DNA of 64,000 nucleotides from Oribacterium sinus (GTDB lineage: Bacteria > Bacillota > Clostridia > Lachnospirales > Lachnospiraceae). The notes beneath the pieces are model-generated. The model saw only the letters and a list, made by a program, of their open reading frames with translations, was not told the DNA's origin and did no database searches. Position 1 is the stretch's first letter; each line of letters starts with the position of its first letter. A program made the position numbers and the translations under genes. Shown piece after piece: positions 15,665 through 25,030 of the stretch. Location: positions 104,641-168,640 of the forward strand of contig NZ_JACHHH010000001.1 in NCBI RefSeq assembly GCF_014202695.1, read 5' to 3'.

Positions 15665-16741
15665 ATGAAGAAAAGAATTATTGTAGGCTTATTTCTTGCC
15701 GTGTCATTGATGATGACCGCTTGTGGAGGAGCTTCCGACAGTAAAACCACTACTGCAGCGGAAACAAAGGCAGAAGCTGAGGCAACTACAGCAGCGGGCA
15801 AGGAGGCTTCGACAGAAAAACAGGAAGTTTCTGATGTTGTAAAGGATGCTAAAGCAGAACAGTTTAGCGGGGCGAAAAATGAGGAAAAGAAGTCTATGGC
15901 ACTCTTTATGTCTCACATGACTAATGAGTTTGTAAAGACTTTATCCTCTTCCGTACAAAAAGAAGCGGAAGAGCTTGGCTACACAGGAGATTCCTTCAAA
16001 ATCTATGATGGAAAGAATGACGTAGCAACACAGGTGAGTCAGATTGAACAGGCAGTAACACTCGGCGTAGACGGAATCATCATCGAGCCGGTATCTACAG
16101 ACGGCATCGTGAAAGCGGTAAAGGATGCGGAGAAGGCCGGTGTAAAAGTTGTTATATTAAACCAGAGAATCAGTGATCAGAATGCTGCAGATACATTTGT
16201 TGGAGCAGATAATGAATCTACAGGTGCTGCATTAATGAAGAAGGTTATGGAAGACCTTGACGGAAAGGGAAATATTGTTGAGCTTCTCGGCCCAATGGGA
16301 TCAGACGGACAGGTTGGACGTTCTAAAGGCTTTGATTCTGTTCTTGCAGGGTATCCGGATGTGAAGGTAATTGCATCAGACAGTGCGGACTGGGATACTG
16401 CAAAGGCATTAACCCTTACTGAGAACTGGCTTACATCCTCCGACATTCAGGCTGTTGTAGCTCAGAATGACGGCATGGCAGTTGGTGCAGCGCAGGCAGT
16501 TAAGGAGGCAGGACTTACAGATAAGATTAAAGTTTATGGTGTAGATGCTACCTCTGATGGATTGAATGCCATTGTTAACGGTGGTATGACAGGAACAGTT
16601 TCCCAGGGAACTGAGGATCAGGGTAAGATTTCTGCAGACCTTTGCTCAAATTTGATTTACGGACAGTCTGTTCCTAAGGAAGTTATTGCAACGAATGTAG
16701 TGTATACCAAGGAAAACGTTAATGAAATTTTGAAGAAATAA
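15665..16741 (+). CDS. Sugar ABC transporter substrate-binding lipoprotein
   Basis: A 358-residue lipoprotein: signal peptide with lipobox MTAC (Cys20), an Ala/Thr/Glu-rich linker to about residue 70, then a type I sugar-binding fold beginning SMALFMSHMTNEFVKTL. Later motifs include DGIIIEPVSTDGI and VVAQNDGMAVGAAQAV. The ligand could be a pentose, inositol-like polyol or another sugar; I cannot tell. The start follows AAGGAGGAAATT. The 3' part of this gene, with its terminator and the antisense toxin relic behind it, is duplicated with a deletion at 10600-11068. Confidence 0.93.
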   Translation: MKKRIIVGLFLAVSLMMTACGGASDSKTTTAAETKAEAEATTAAGKEASTEKQEVSDVVKDAKAEQFSGAKNEEKKSMALFMSHMTNEFVKTLSSSVQKEAEELGYTGDSFKIYDGKNDVATQVSQIEQAVTLGVDGIIIEPVSTDGIVKAVKDAEKAGVKVVILNQRISDQNAADTFVGADNESTGAALMKKVMEDLDGKGNIVELLGPMGSDGQVGRSKGFDSVLAGYPDVKVIASDSADWDTAKALTLTENWLTSSDIQAVVAQNDGMAVGAAQAVKEAGLTDKIKVYGVDATSDGLNAIVNGGMTGTVSQGTEDQGKISADLCSNLIYGQSVPKEVIATNVVYTKENVNEILKK

Positions 16742-16814
16742 AAATGCTAAGGATAAGTTGAATAGCAAATTTGTAAGAGTTTTTGAATGTTGTGAATCAA
16801 AATACTTTCACATG

Positions 16815-16848
16815 AAGAAGGACTGCAATTTTTTGCAGTCCTTCTTTT
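16815..16848 (+). terminator. Terminator of the second transporter operon
   Basis: A perfect 14-bp stem AAGAAGGACTGCAA / TTGCAGTCCTTCTT with a TTTT loop and TT after it. Because the stem begins with AAGAAGG and ends in CCTTCTTTT it may also work, less well, for the toxin relic on the other strand. Confidence 0.85.
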
Positions 16849-16867
16849 GGTCATAACAATATTTAGA

Positions 16868-17020
16868 TTACAGTTCGTGCTTCGTTCTCCGTTTGGTAGC
16901 CTCTATATATACCTGCTCGTCTGCTCGTGCGGAAATAACGATGATTTTCATCACAGTGGCTGTGTATTCGACTTTATAGACGACTCGGATGCAAATATCC
17001 CGGAATTTAATCTTTAGCAG
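16868..17020 (-). pseudogene. C-terminal relic of a RelE/ParE-like toxin
   Basis: Read leftwards, the frame gives IKFRDICIRVVYKVEYTATV and then IIVISARADEQVYIEATKRR to the stop at 16868. The middle strand (IRVVYKVEY) and C-terminus are those of a RelE/ParE toxin. The N-terminal helix and the start are missing, and no antitoxin is next to it. The last 25 codons are almost identical to those of the deleted toxin at 10990. Confidence 0.7.
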
Positions 17021-17045
17021 GTTCTTCCGATTTATGGATATTAAA

Positions 17046-17123
17046 TGGGGATTTGCGTAGAAAACACACTTTTACGAATGGGGATTTGCGCTGAATTTAG
17101 CTTTCTTTAAGTGGGGATTTGCG
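17046..17123 (+). repeat. Three 12-base repeats at an exact 33-base period
   Basis: TGGGGATTTGCG occurs at 17046, 17079 and 17112, exactly 33 bases apart. Bases between the copies are only loosely alike. The 33-base step equals 11 codons, and one frame reads MGICVENTLLR, MGICAEFSFL, VGICVKKAIFL, with stops between, so it may be the relic of an 11-residue protein repeat. Confidence 0.6.
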
Positions 17124-17225
17124 TAAAAAAGGCGATTTTCCTCTATGTTTAAAGAATCAGGAAAGTAAAAAACAGATAGCAGGAATATGCGTCATTACAT
17201 ATTCAATTGTTTTGGGATTTTTCTG

Positions 17226-17345
17226 TATGAAAAAAATGCAGATTGGAACAAAAAAATCGTATAAACATCTTGATTGAAGTTCAATTTAGAATATAATCTG
17301 TTTTATATAGATGAAAAAAATGTTCCAATCTGCAAAAAAATCATG
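17226..17345. repeat. Inverted pair of a 12-base motif in identical A-rich flanks
   Basis: GCAGATTGGAAC (17238-17249) and its exact reverse complement GTTCCAATCTGC (17322-17333) both sit between ATGAAAAAAAT on the left and AAAAAAATC on the right. A third copy in the first orientation, with the same flanks, is at 11751-11762. The right-hand copy ends 21 bases before the ATPase start and the pair could form a hairpin around 72 bases. Confidence 0.6.
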
Positions 17346-17354
17346 GAGATAGAT

Positions 17355-18650
17355 ATGCTACCAAGAAAACAATATGTTAATGAGCTGATGAGATTAAAAG
17401 AGAACGGAAGAGTTAAGATTATTACCGGTCTTAGACGAAGTGGCAAGTCAGTCCTTCTTTTTGACTTGTTTCGTCAGCATCTCTTAGACGAAGGAGTTGT
17501 TCAGGAACAGATTATAGGGATACAGTTGGATGATTTGCGAAATATGAAATATCGAGATCCACTTCATTTGGATGAATATATTAGAAGCCAAATTACAGAT
17601 GCAAAAAAGGTTTTTTATGTATTTATAGATGAGATACAGCTGGTTTCCGAAGTAAAGAATCCATATGTGGACAATCAAGAAGCAAAGATTAGTTTTGTAG
17701 ATGTGGTTCTGGGTCTCTTGAAGATAAAAAATGTGGATGTCTATGTGACCGGCAGTAACTCTAAAATGCTTTCGTCAGATGTGCTTACACAGTTTAGGGA
17801 TAGAGGAGATGAAATTAGAGTGTTTCCCCTTTCTTTTGCTGAGTTTTATGATGCTTATGAAGGAGATAAGCGGGAGGCCTGGCAAGAGTATTACACCTAC
17901 GGCGGAATGCCGATGATTTTGGAAATGGATACGCATGAACGGAAAAGTAAATATCTTCGAGATCTATTTGAAAGAACTTATCTTAAGGACATCATGGAGA
18001 GAAATAAGATCAAGAACGACGAAGAGGTACTGGCTATACTTCTTGATATCCTGGCATCCGGGATTGGTTCATTGACAAATCCCGGGAAACTGTCCAATAC
18101 CTTTAAGAGTGAAAGAAATATATCCCTTGCACCGGATACCATTGATAGATATTTGCATTACTTTGAGGATTCCTATCTGCTTCAAAAGGCAAAGCGTTAT
18201 GATGTGAAGGGAAAAAAGTATATTAAGACACCGTCCAAATACTATTACACTGACTTAGGGTTACGGAATGCCAGACTTGGATTTAGACAAATCGAGGAAA
18301 CACATTTGATGGAGAATGTTCTCTATAATGATTTGATACGGCGAGGCTTTGATGTAGATGTTGGAGTCGTAGAGATTGCAACTATGGAAGAGAATAAAAA
18401 AGTACGGAAACAGTTAGAAGTGGATTTTGTGCTTAATAGGGGAAATGACAGGTACTACATTCAGTCGGCACTAAGCATTGCAGATCCGGAAAAGAAAAAG
18501 CAGGAAATCGCATCTCTTCTCAGAATACCGGATTCTTTTAAAAAGATGGTTGTGGTCAAAGACTATTTAAAACCTTGGAAAGATGATAATGGAATCCAGT
18601 ATGTGGGGATAGAGCATTTCCTCAGGGATGAAAATATCCTTGTGGGATAA
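17355..18650 (+). CDS. AAA_14/DUF4143-family ATPase
   Basis: An ATPase of 431 residues. The N-terminal AAA-type domain has Walker A GLRRSGKS (25-32) and Walker B YVFIDEIQLV. The C-terminal DUF4143 part has YYYTDLGLRNARLGF and the EVDFVLNR...YYIQ pattern of a PD-(D/E)xK-like nuclease fold. I start at the ATG at 17355 (MLPRKQYVNEL), with GGAG 6 bases before it; the open frame begins 81 bases earlier, but that part reads like the decayed fragment at 11706-11777. The role of this very common family is unknown; nucleic-acid or toxin-antitoxin-like functions have been suggested. A close relative is at 48330. Confidence 0.88.
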   Translation: MLPRKQYVNELMRLKENGRVKIITGLRRSGKSVLLFDLFRQHLLDEGVVQEQIIGIQLDDLRNMKYRDPLHLDEYIRSQITDAKKVFYVFIDEIQLVSEVKNPYVDNQEAKISFVDVVLGLLKIKNVDVYVTGSNSKMLSSDVLTQFRDRGDEIRVFPLSFAEFYDAYEGDKREAWQEYYTYGGMPMILEMDTHERKSKYLRDLFERTYLKDIMERNKIKNDEEVLAILLDILASGIGSLTNPGKLSNTFKSERNISLAPDTIDRYLHYFEDSYLLQKAKRYDVKGKKYIKTPSKYYYTDLGLRNARLGFRQIEETHLMENVLYNDLIRRGFDVDVGVVEIATMEENKKVRKQLEVDFVLNRGNDRYYIQSALSIADPEKKKQEIASLLRIPDSFKKMVVVKDYLKPWKDDNGIQYVGIEHFLRDENILVG

Positions 18651-18693
18651 AATAACTAGACAGCCCCTCTATTTGTCATGATAGGAGCATCGT

Positions 18694-20037
18694 ATGAGAG
18701 AATTTAAAAGCATATCCGGCCTGTATGACGGCAATTTAGCTTTATCCATAGCGCCGGCCCTCACCCCCAAAGGGATAGAGGAAAATCCCTTGTTTTTTCA
18801 TGGAGAAATCGTGAATCCTGCGATTATCGCGGGAGGGCTTTTGGCCCTTGCAGATATTGTGAGCACAAGATATTTTCAGTATGTGCCTGCAGCGAAGAAG
18901 GATCCGGTACTTTCTGCCCAGGGGGATAGGCTTAGAGCGGAATGCTTTTCGGCTTGTAACGGTGTTTATGCAAGGCTGGATATATTCCAAAGTGCTTTGG
19001 ATGGAGAAATCCTTTACGGTACTACCAATGTGGATATAGGCGTCAAACTAAGACAAGCCCTTTGTAAAATCAAACAGGGAGATAGATTAAAGTTTCTTAT
19101 CGGCGATGAGGGCTGGAAGAGCTTACACAGTAAGAAGCTTTCGGATGGAACCTTGCTTACGGATATCCTGATAGAGCGCCCCGTGCAAATGCCGGATCGC
19201 TGGATTCGAGCTTTGGGAAATTGCGCCGTGCTTCATCAAAAAATGAAATACAAATTTCACCTGGAAGGAATGCCGGCAAAGGCCTTTATTGCAGGGCTTC
19301 CTCCTGTTACCGGTAGGGAACAATCCGGATGGCTATGCCCCACAAAAACCGGTGCAATATTGAAGAATAGGGAAGAAAAAGACAGCGTATATATTAGCGG
19401 TCTTCATCGGCTTAGCGGGCTGAAGCGTCTCATGAGCCATGCGAACAGGATTAACTTTTATGCTCCGGAAGGGTCTGCTCCCGGGCAAATGATGATAGAG
19501 GTATGCATGAGTGGTGCGAGCATTACCCTGAGCCTTACAGCTAAGAGCTATGAAGGCTATTCTGGAGAAGGGGCTTTGCTGGAAGCACTTTCAGACTTAG
19601 AGACTTTGGAATGTGCCGACAGAATTGATAATGAACTGAATTTTGAGTCAAGAATTGAACTTGAAAAAATCTCTGCATCCTTAGGCGTGGATAAGAATAA
19701 TATTCATGATGCTATGGAGCTTCTGGCTGTTTCCGGAAAACTGGGCTTTGATGTTCATGAAAATGCATTTTTCCATAGAGAGCTTCCTGATGACCCGGAT
19801 AGAGTCTTAAAGGACAATCCGAGACTTGTGGCGGCAAAAAAGCTCATGGAGGACACTGTCTTTGTGGAGGATTCCCTTTGGTATGTGAAGTCGGGGGAGA
19901 CAAACTACAGAGTGATTTACCCGGAAGGATCCGGAGTGGAAAATGCAAAATGCACTTGTACGTGGTATTTAAAGCATCGAAACAGCAGGGGGCCTTGCAA
20001 GCACATTTTGGCAGTAAAATTAAGACAGGGACTGTAA
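18694..20037 (+). CDS. SWIM zinc-finger domain protein
   Basis: A 447-residue protein. Near the C-terminus is a clear SWIM motif, CTCTWYLKHRNSRGPCKH, that is C-x-C then C-x-H, a zinc-binding unit found in DNA-, RNA- or protein-interaction proteins. It is preceded by a winged-helix-like stretch (RIELEKISASLGVDKNNIHD). The first 300 residues I do not recognise. The start follows AGGAGCATCGT. It heads a run of three genes with short gaps: this, a giant helical-repeat protein and a lipase-like protein. SWIM proteins paired with large HEAT-like proteins are seen in several bacterial phyla; their function is not established. Confidence 0.75.
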   Translation: MREFKSISGLYDGNLALSIAPALTPKGIEENPLFFHGEIVNPAIIAGGLLALADIVSTRYFQYVPAAKKDPVLSAQGDRLRAECFSACNGVYARLDIFQSALDGEILYGTTNVDIGVKLRQALCKIKQGDRLKFLIGDEGWKSLHSKKLSDGTLLTDILIERPVQMPDRWIRALGNCAVLHQKMKYKFHLEGMPAKAFIAGLPPVTGREQSGWLCPTKTGAILKNREEKDSVYISGLHRLSGLKRLMSHANRINFYAPEGSAPGQMMIEVCMSGASITLSLTAKSYEGYSGEGALLEALSDLETLECADRIDNELNFESRIELEKISASLGVDKNNIHDAMELLAVSGKLGFDVHENAFFHRELPDDPDRVLKDNPRLVAAKKLMEDTVFVEDSLWYVKSGETNYRVIYPEGSGVENAKCTCTWYLKHRNSRGPCKHILAVKLRQGL

Positions 20038-20105
20038 TTCTAAGCAGGCAGGAAATATGGTCAAAAGATTAAAATATAGTAGGCAAGCAGATAAAGGAGT
20101 TTACT

Positions 20106-23100
20106 ATGGCAAGCAAACTGGAAAGAGCTGTTGAAATCTATCGTTCTTTAGGGTATGAGGAAACAGAATATGAAAATATTTTATCCCTCGGGATAGGAAC
20201 GAAGGAAGAGCAAGCTATTGCTAGGGATGGGCTAAAATCCGGTGAATGGGTACAGGTCAAACAATTATCCGAGAACCGCTACGGCTTTGCTCCGGTTATA
20301 GATGTTGAAGATGTTGACCTTAAAAAGCTTGCTGTCTTTGCCATTCGTATCGGTGTGGAGGCGAAGAGGGCGGCAAATGTGATAGGCCGGGGAGATGAGA
20401 CTGCTCTTCAGGCAATTATGGCTAGAGGTGAGAACTATGCAGCGCATTTCATTTCCGCTGCCGAAAGCGGCAATAGGAGGGCATGGGAGCATTCCCTCTC
20501 CGTCCTTGGTATGCTCTGCCTGAAACTTCTCCACAGGATGAATCTCCCTATTCCGGAATCCGTGGAGTATATGAAGGACTGGGCAGCCGCTTCTTCTGTG
20601 ATATTGCTGGAGACAAAAAAAGATTATCTATTTGATGATAGCTTTACTTTGGAGAAGGAAGAAATTCTTGGAAGATTTATAGAGCATATCGAAAAGGGAA
20701 TTTCCCTAAATATGCCAGGAACGGGACCCTTTCCCGATTTGCTTTTCTTTGGAGTAGAGAATCATTTGCTTAGTAAAGAAGCGGCAAAAGAGTATATCTT
20801 TGATGCGCTTTATATTGCGAAAAGACCCGGCGACAGAAAAGCATGGGTAGAGCTTTTGGATAAGCTTGGCTGTACAGAAAAGGATTTCCTTGAACGAGCG
20901 GAAAATCTTATTCCGCTACTGGGACTGGGGGAAAGCCCTCTTTTAGAGCGAATTGCTCCCGTTCTTATAGAAAATATTTCCGAGGAACTTCTTTATCCGG
21001 TACTTATTTCTTGTACTTCCGCTAAGGTCAAGAAAACGAAGAAGATGCTTTTAAATTCGCTTTTAAAACGAGAGAAGCCAAAATCTGCCAATGATTTTGC
21101 TGAATGGCTTTCCCTGTATTTGCAGGATGAGGATAAGAGTATTGCCGGTCTTGCAGAAAAATTGGCTCTGTCCTGGGGGCTAGTGTTGGAACAGGAAGAG
21201 AGTACAAAAGAATTGCGGGGCTTGTGGAGAGAATGCCCCAAGCTTTGGAAAGTTCCAAGATTTAGCTTGGGAGAGGAAACGGCGGAAAGCTTAACCGACA
21301 TGGTTGCCCTGCTTTCCGATAGAAAGGAGTGCGTGGAAGATCTTCTTTTTGAACAGTTCCTTGCCTTGGCAAATCAAATCGCATACAAAAATCCTGAAGA
21401 AGCCAAAATGAGTCTTCTGGGAATACCCAACAGCGATTCCGGCACTTTATGGACGCTGGGGAAATGGGCAAGAGGAATAGAAATCAAGCCGGTGGAGGAA
21501 AGCCGGCAAAGGTTTTGGCAGGGGGAGAAAGAAATTGTAAAGATTCAATATCGGGATCTCTTAACGATGCGAAGAGAGCTACTTTTTCATACCATGGGAC
21601 AATGGCCCTGCTTACTGAGCACCCCAAGCTTTGAAGACTTAAGCATTTCCGTAGAGGATTTCCTGGAGCGGCTAAGTCTGTACCGAGCGGAAAAATTCTC
21701 TTATGTATCGGAGCCGGATTTACAGCTTGCGTTGACACGGTTGGATATGGAGACATTTTCACAGGAAGATATAAGCAAATGCAAGGAAGAAAGAAGCAAA
21801 TGTGTGGAAAAGCTACAGGAGCTTGACTTAAAAATCCAGCTTCCCTCCGGAGAATTTTTGCAGGATGAAGAGGGAAAGGACATTTTACTGGGGGAGTTGA
21901 TTGCAGCTTATTTGCATGACCCCTATGTAGAGCCGGACTTCTTCCCGGGAGAAACGCCCTATTGGAAGGTAGAATTGAACATGCCGGAAAGCATTAAGGC
22001 ACTACCTTATAGACTGTCTTACAGTCATAACGCACTGTTTTCGATTTTCCCGAATTGGGGAGATTATTCCCTTACGGCGGTGCATAGAGATTTCGAAGTT
22101 TACCATGGACAAGGCATCATTATGCGACAGCTGGCAAGAAGGAGAAAGCCCCTAAGTAAGGGGGCTCTCATGAACTGGATTGCAGTATTCGGAAGGCTCA
22201 GCGATGAAAATGCGGAGGAGGCACTAAAAGCAAATCGAGAAGCCTGGGAGAGAGGCCTTCTGCTTCCGGGGCTAGCGGATATTTCCTATCTGGATTGGAG
22301 TGGCGGAGAACTGTCCAACCTGGCAAATCTTGCTGCTGCCATGGACTTTTTGGCAAATGAGGGGATGCTGAGTTTGCTATGGCAGGCAGCCTGCGACACA
22401 GTGGAGCAATCCTTAAACTCGCCCAGATTCTTGGCCGGAACTGCGGAGATTGTAAAGTTTTTAAGAGATTATCTGGATGAGGTGATATTTGCGGTAGAAA
22501 AAAATCTTGCCTCGAAAGAAGCACTGGAAATGAAGGCTATCCGCATTTTGGCAGGAAAAATCGGCTCCTCGAAGGCCGTAAGCTATGCAAAGGAAATCCT
22601 TGAGAAATTGGTTTCCATAGAGATAGAGCAGATACAGAGTGATAAAAACGCAGGATTAAGAGAAAACTCCGGCCGAAAAGATCATGCGGCTTTAAATGAA
22701 GATATAAGCTTAATCAATGATAAAGGCTTAAGAGAGAATCAAGGAACTATAGACAATACATCAAAGAGTAAAACAATAGCTTCCGTAAAGCCCCCTGCTG
22801 ATTTTGAGAAAGGATGGCTTCCTTTACCGGAGGGAAAAGAACTTATAGAAGACCATGTTACTTTTCGGGTAAAAGGACTGGAACTTCGAAAAAACGAAAA
22901 AGTTTTTCAATTCGACTTGGATTTACCGGAGGATTCAGACTGTTCCTATCAAGTGGTTATTGCCGGATGGTTATATGGTTTAGCTCATGAGGGGCAGGTT
23001 TCAGGAACTAAGGTAGACCGTAGGGGAGACCGAAACGGCAAAATAGACGCTGAAAAAGAAGTATGGCTTCATTATGATAAGGAAAAAGGGAAGATTGTAG

Positions 23101-23636
23101 TCAGCGAGTGTAGAAACTGGCGCGGAGGAAACAACGCTCCTCTGGAAGGGGAGGCTACGCCCTATTCCAAACTGTTTTTAAGCTTTGTAGTAGCACTTTT
23201 GGCTCAAGATGGAGATAGCATCTACGGGGCAAAGAGTTTGTTTAAAGAATTGGTCCAAGCCGGTACATTATCTTTAAAGACAGTGAGGGAAATTACAAGA
23301 CTGCTCTTAAGCTATGAAGAAATCAGTCCTGCAAAGCTTGTACGCATCGTGGAAAAGGAGAGTGAGCTTCTAAGCATTTGCTGGGGTATGCTTTGGGAAT
23401 GTATAAAAGATGCGGGATCGAAAACGGTGGAAACAGGAAAACCGCCTGCCTGGATCAACAGAATTTTAGATATTTGCATCTATTATGCAGCGTATTTAAG
23501 GGAAGCTGCTAAAAGAGGATCTATTTCGAAAGAGGACGCCCTGTGGCCCGGTCTTTTGGAAATGGCAAACTGCAGTGCTAAATCTACCGCGGTTAAAAAA
23601 GCGAAGGAGCTTGCGAAAGTATTGGGAATCGGCTAA
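20106..23636 (+). CDS. Large helical-repeat protein (DUF6493/DUF4132-like, uncertain)
   Basis: A 1176-residue cytoplasmic protein without signal peptide or membrane segment. Much of it looks like irregular alpha-helical repeats rich in Leu, Glu and Lys (for example around residues 140-420 and 690-860). A low-complexity linker follows (about 845-900, where a short Gly-Leu-Arg-Glu-Asn motif recurs three times), then a mixed alpha/beta part with FQFDLDLPED, VVIAGWLYGLAH and a helical end. The pairing with a SWIM protein upstream recalls the SWIM/DUF6493 pair of actinomycetes and the MolR/YehI-type groups; I name these only as leads. The start at 20106 has AAGGAG in front. Confidence 0.6.
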   Translation: MASKLERAVEIYRSLGYEETEYENILSLGIGTKEEQAIARDGLKSGEWVQVKQLSENRYGFAPVIDVEDVDLKKLAVFAIRIGVEAKRAANVIGRGDETALQAIMARGENYAAHFISAAESGNRRAWEHSLSVLGMLCLKLLHRMNLPIPESVEYMKDWAAASSVILLETKKDYLFDDSFTLEKEEILGRFIEHIEKGISLNMPGTGPFPDLLFFGVENHLLSKEAAKEYIFDALYIAKRPGDRKAWVELLDKLGCTEKDFLERAENLIPLLGLGESPLLERIAPVLIENISEELLYPVLISCTSAKVKKTKKMLLNSLLKREKPKSANDFAEWLSLYLQDEDKSIAGLAEKLALSWGLVLEQEESTKELRGLWRECPKLWKVPRFSLGEETAESLTDMVALLSDRKECVEDLLFEQFLALANQIAYKNPEEAKMSLLGIPNSDSGTLWTLGKWARGIEIKPVEESRQRFWQGEKEIVKIQYRDLLTMRRELLFHTMGQWPCLLSTPSFEDLSISVEDFLERLSLYRAEKFSYVSEPDLQLALTRLDMETFSQEDISKCKEERSKCVEKLQELDLKIQLPSGEFLQDEEGKDILLGELIAAYLHDPYVEPDFFPGETPYWKVELNMPESIKALPYRLSYSHNALFSIFPNWGDYSLTAVHRDFEVYHGQGIIMRQLARRRKPLSKGALMNWIAVFGRLSDENAEEALKANREAWERGLLLPGLADISYLDWSGGELSNLANLAAAMDFLANEGMLSLLWQAACDTVEQSLNSPRFLAGTAEIVKFLRDYLDEVIFAVEKNLASKEALEMKAIRILAGKIGSSKAVSYAKEILEKLVSIEIEQIQSDKNAGLRENSGRKDHAALNEDISLINDKGLRENQGTIDNTSKSKTIASVKPPADFEKGWLPLPEGKELIEDHVTFRVKGLELRKNEKVFQFDLDLPEDSDCSYQVVIAGWLYGLAHEGQVSGTKVDRRGDRNGKIDAEKEVWLHYDKEKGKIVVSECRNWRGGNNAPLEGEATPYSKLFLSFVVALLAQDGDSIYGAKSLFKELVQAGTLSLKTVREITRLLLSYEEISPAKLVRIVEKESELLSICWGMLWECIKDAGSKTVETGKPPAWINRILDICIYYAAYLREAAKRGSISKEDALWPGLLEMANCSAKSTAVKKAKELAKVLGIG

Positions 23637-23673
23637 ATATAGAGTTGGTAAAGTAAAAAAAGGAGTGTAAAGC

Positions 23674-24894
23674 ATGGAATTACTGGATTACTTGGCATGG
23701 AGAAATGATGTTCCCCTATCGCTGTCCCCCTTTAACGAGGTGGACAATGTTATATTTTCCTATTTGTCTTATATAGAATTTGGGAAGTTGCTGGAAAAAG
23801 GGGATGGCTTTTTCGATTTAAAGGAGCAGTATGAGCATTTTTGTGAAAAGCATTCCATGGAAGAAATCAAGACCGCAGGACAGTTCACGGAGCGAGCACC
23901 GCTATTGCTACAAAAGATGATGGAGGGGCCTCGTTTTCAGGATACAAAGGTCGGATATTATGTAAAGGATTTTGACAAGGATACGGTAAAGCAATTTGCC
24001 GCCCTTTGCTTTTTACTTCCGGATGGCACTCACTATGTTTCTTTCCGAGGGACAGACGAGACCATTACCGGTTGGAGAGAAGATTTTCTTATGAGTTGCC
24101 AATCGGAAACCGCAGGCTCCAAGGAAGCGGTGAGCTATTTCAACAAGGTGGCTAAAGCTTTAGAGGGAAAGTTTATTCTGGGAGGACACTCGAAGGGAGG
24201 GAACTTCGCCATGTATGCGGCTGCCTTTTGTGAACCAGAGCACAAGGAACGCATTGTGCAAGTTTATAATAATGACGGCCCGGGCTTTCGAGAGGAGATT
24301 ATTCAGTCTCCAGAGTTTCAGGAGATACTGCCTAAAATTCTTACCGTTGCACCTCAAAGCTCCATTATCGGGCAGTTGCTTTCCAATCCCGCAGAGCAAC
24401 ATGTGATTCACAGTACGGCAAAGGGCATTTTGCAGCATGATGCCATGACCTGGGAAGCGGAAAAAGATTCCCTAGTCTCTTCAGAACTGGATGAGCTTAG
24501 TGAGTACACGAAAACTACCTTGGGAAGCTGGCTGGAAAGCATGGACGATGAAACCAGAGAATCCCTTTGCACTACAGCATTTTCCCTGATTGAAAGTACA
24601 AAATCGGAGACCTTTATAGAGTTCTCCGGGAATTTAATGAAAAACATGGAAACTATCTGGAAAGAAATGGGAAAGCTTCCGGAAGATAAGAAAAAAGAAA
24701 TTATGAATGCTTTAAGCAAGTTGATAGAGAGCAGTAAGGAAGCCGCCGTTTCCCAGATTAAAAGTGGCGGGCAGACAGTAATCAGTCAACTACAGAGTAG
24801 CGGACAGGCACTGCTTAGCCAGATGCAAACCGGCAGTCATGCGGCCATTAGTCAGGTAATGGGAAAGACAAAGGAGGAAGGGGAGAAGGTGTAA
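23674..24894 (+). CDS. Mbeg1-like (DUF2974) alpha/beta hydrolase
   Basis: A 406-residue lipase-like protein. The start MELLDYLAWRNDVPLSLSPFNEVDNV, the oxyanion stretch YVSFRGTDETITGWREDF and the nucleophile elbow GGHSKGGN (Ser near residue 173) are those of the DUF2974 family of class-3-lipase-like proteins. The last 70 residues are a linker with repeating SQ(I/L)xSGGQ-type units. No signal peptide is seen, so it is probably cytoplasmic. It follows the helical-repeat gene after 37 bases with its own AAGGAGTG site. The substrate is unknown; these are often annotated as putative lipases. Confidence 0.82.
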   Translation: MELLDYLAWRNDVPLSLSPFNEVDNVIFSYLSYIEFGKLLEKGDGFFDLKEQYEHFCEKHSMEEIKTAGQFTERAPLLLQKMMEGPRFQDTKVGYYVKDFDKDTVKQFAALCFLLPDGTHYVSFRGTDETITGWREDFLMSCQSETAGSKEAVSYFNKVAKALEGKFILGGHSKGGNFAMYAAAFCEPEHKERIVQVYNNDGPGFREEIIQSPEFQEILPKILTVAPQSSIIGQLLSNPAEQHVIHSTAKGILQHDAMTWEAEKDSLVSSELDELSEYTKTTLGSWLESMDDETRESLCTTAFSLIESTKSETFIEFSGNLMKNMETIWKEMGKLPEDKKKEIMNALSKLIESSKEAAVSQIKSGGQTVISQLQSSGQALLSQMQTGSHAAISQVMGKTKEEGEKV

Positions 24895-25030
24895 AGGATA
24901 AAACTATCAGTTTTGCTAATTTCTATTTTTTTATATCTTGCCCATCCTTTTTATAATCGCTATAATAATATCAAATCGTGATTTAGTAAATCTGGATTAG
25001 ATATTTTGCGTTGGCGGGAGGTAAAGTGCT

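Noticed and set aside
17046..17123. CRISPR-like regular spacing of three repeats
   Set aside because: Only 12 conserved bases, just three copies, intervening bases of 21, and no cas genes in the window.
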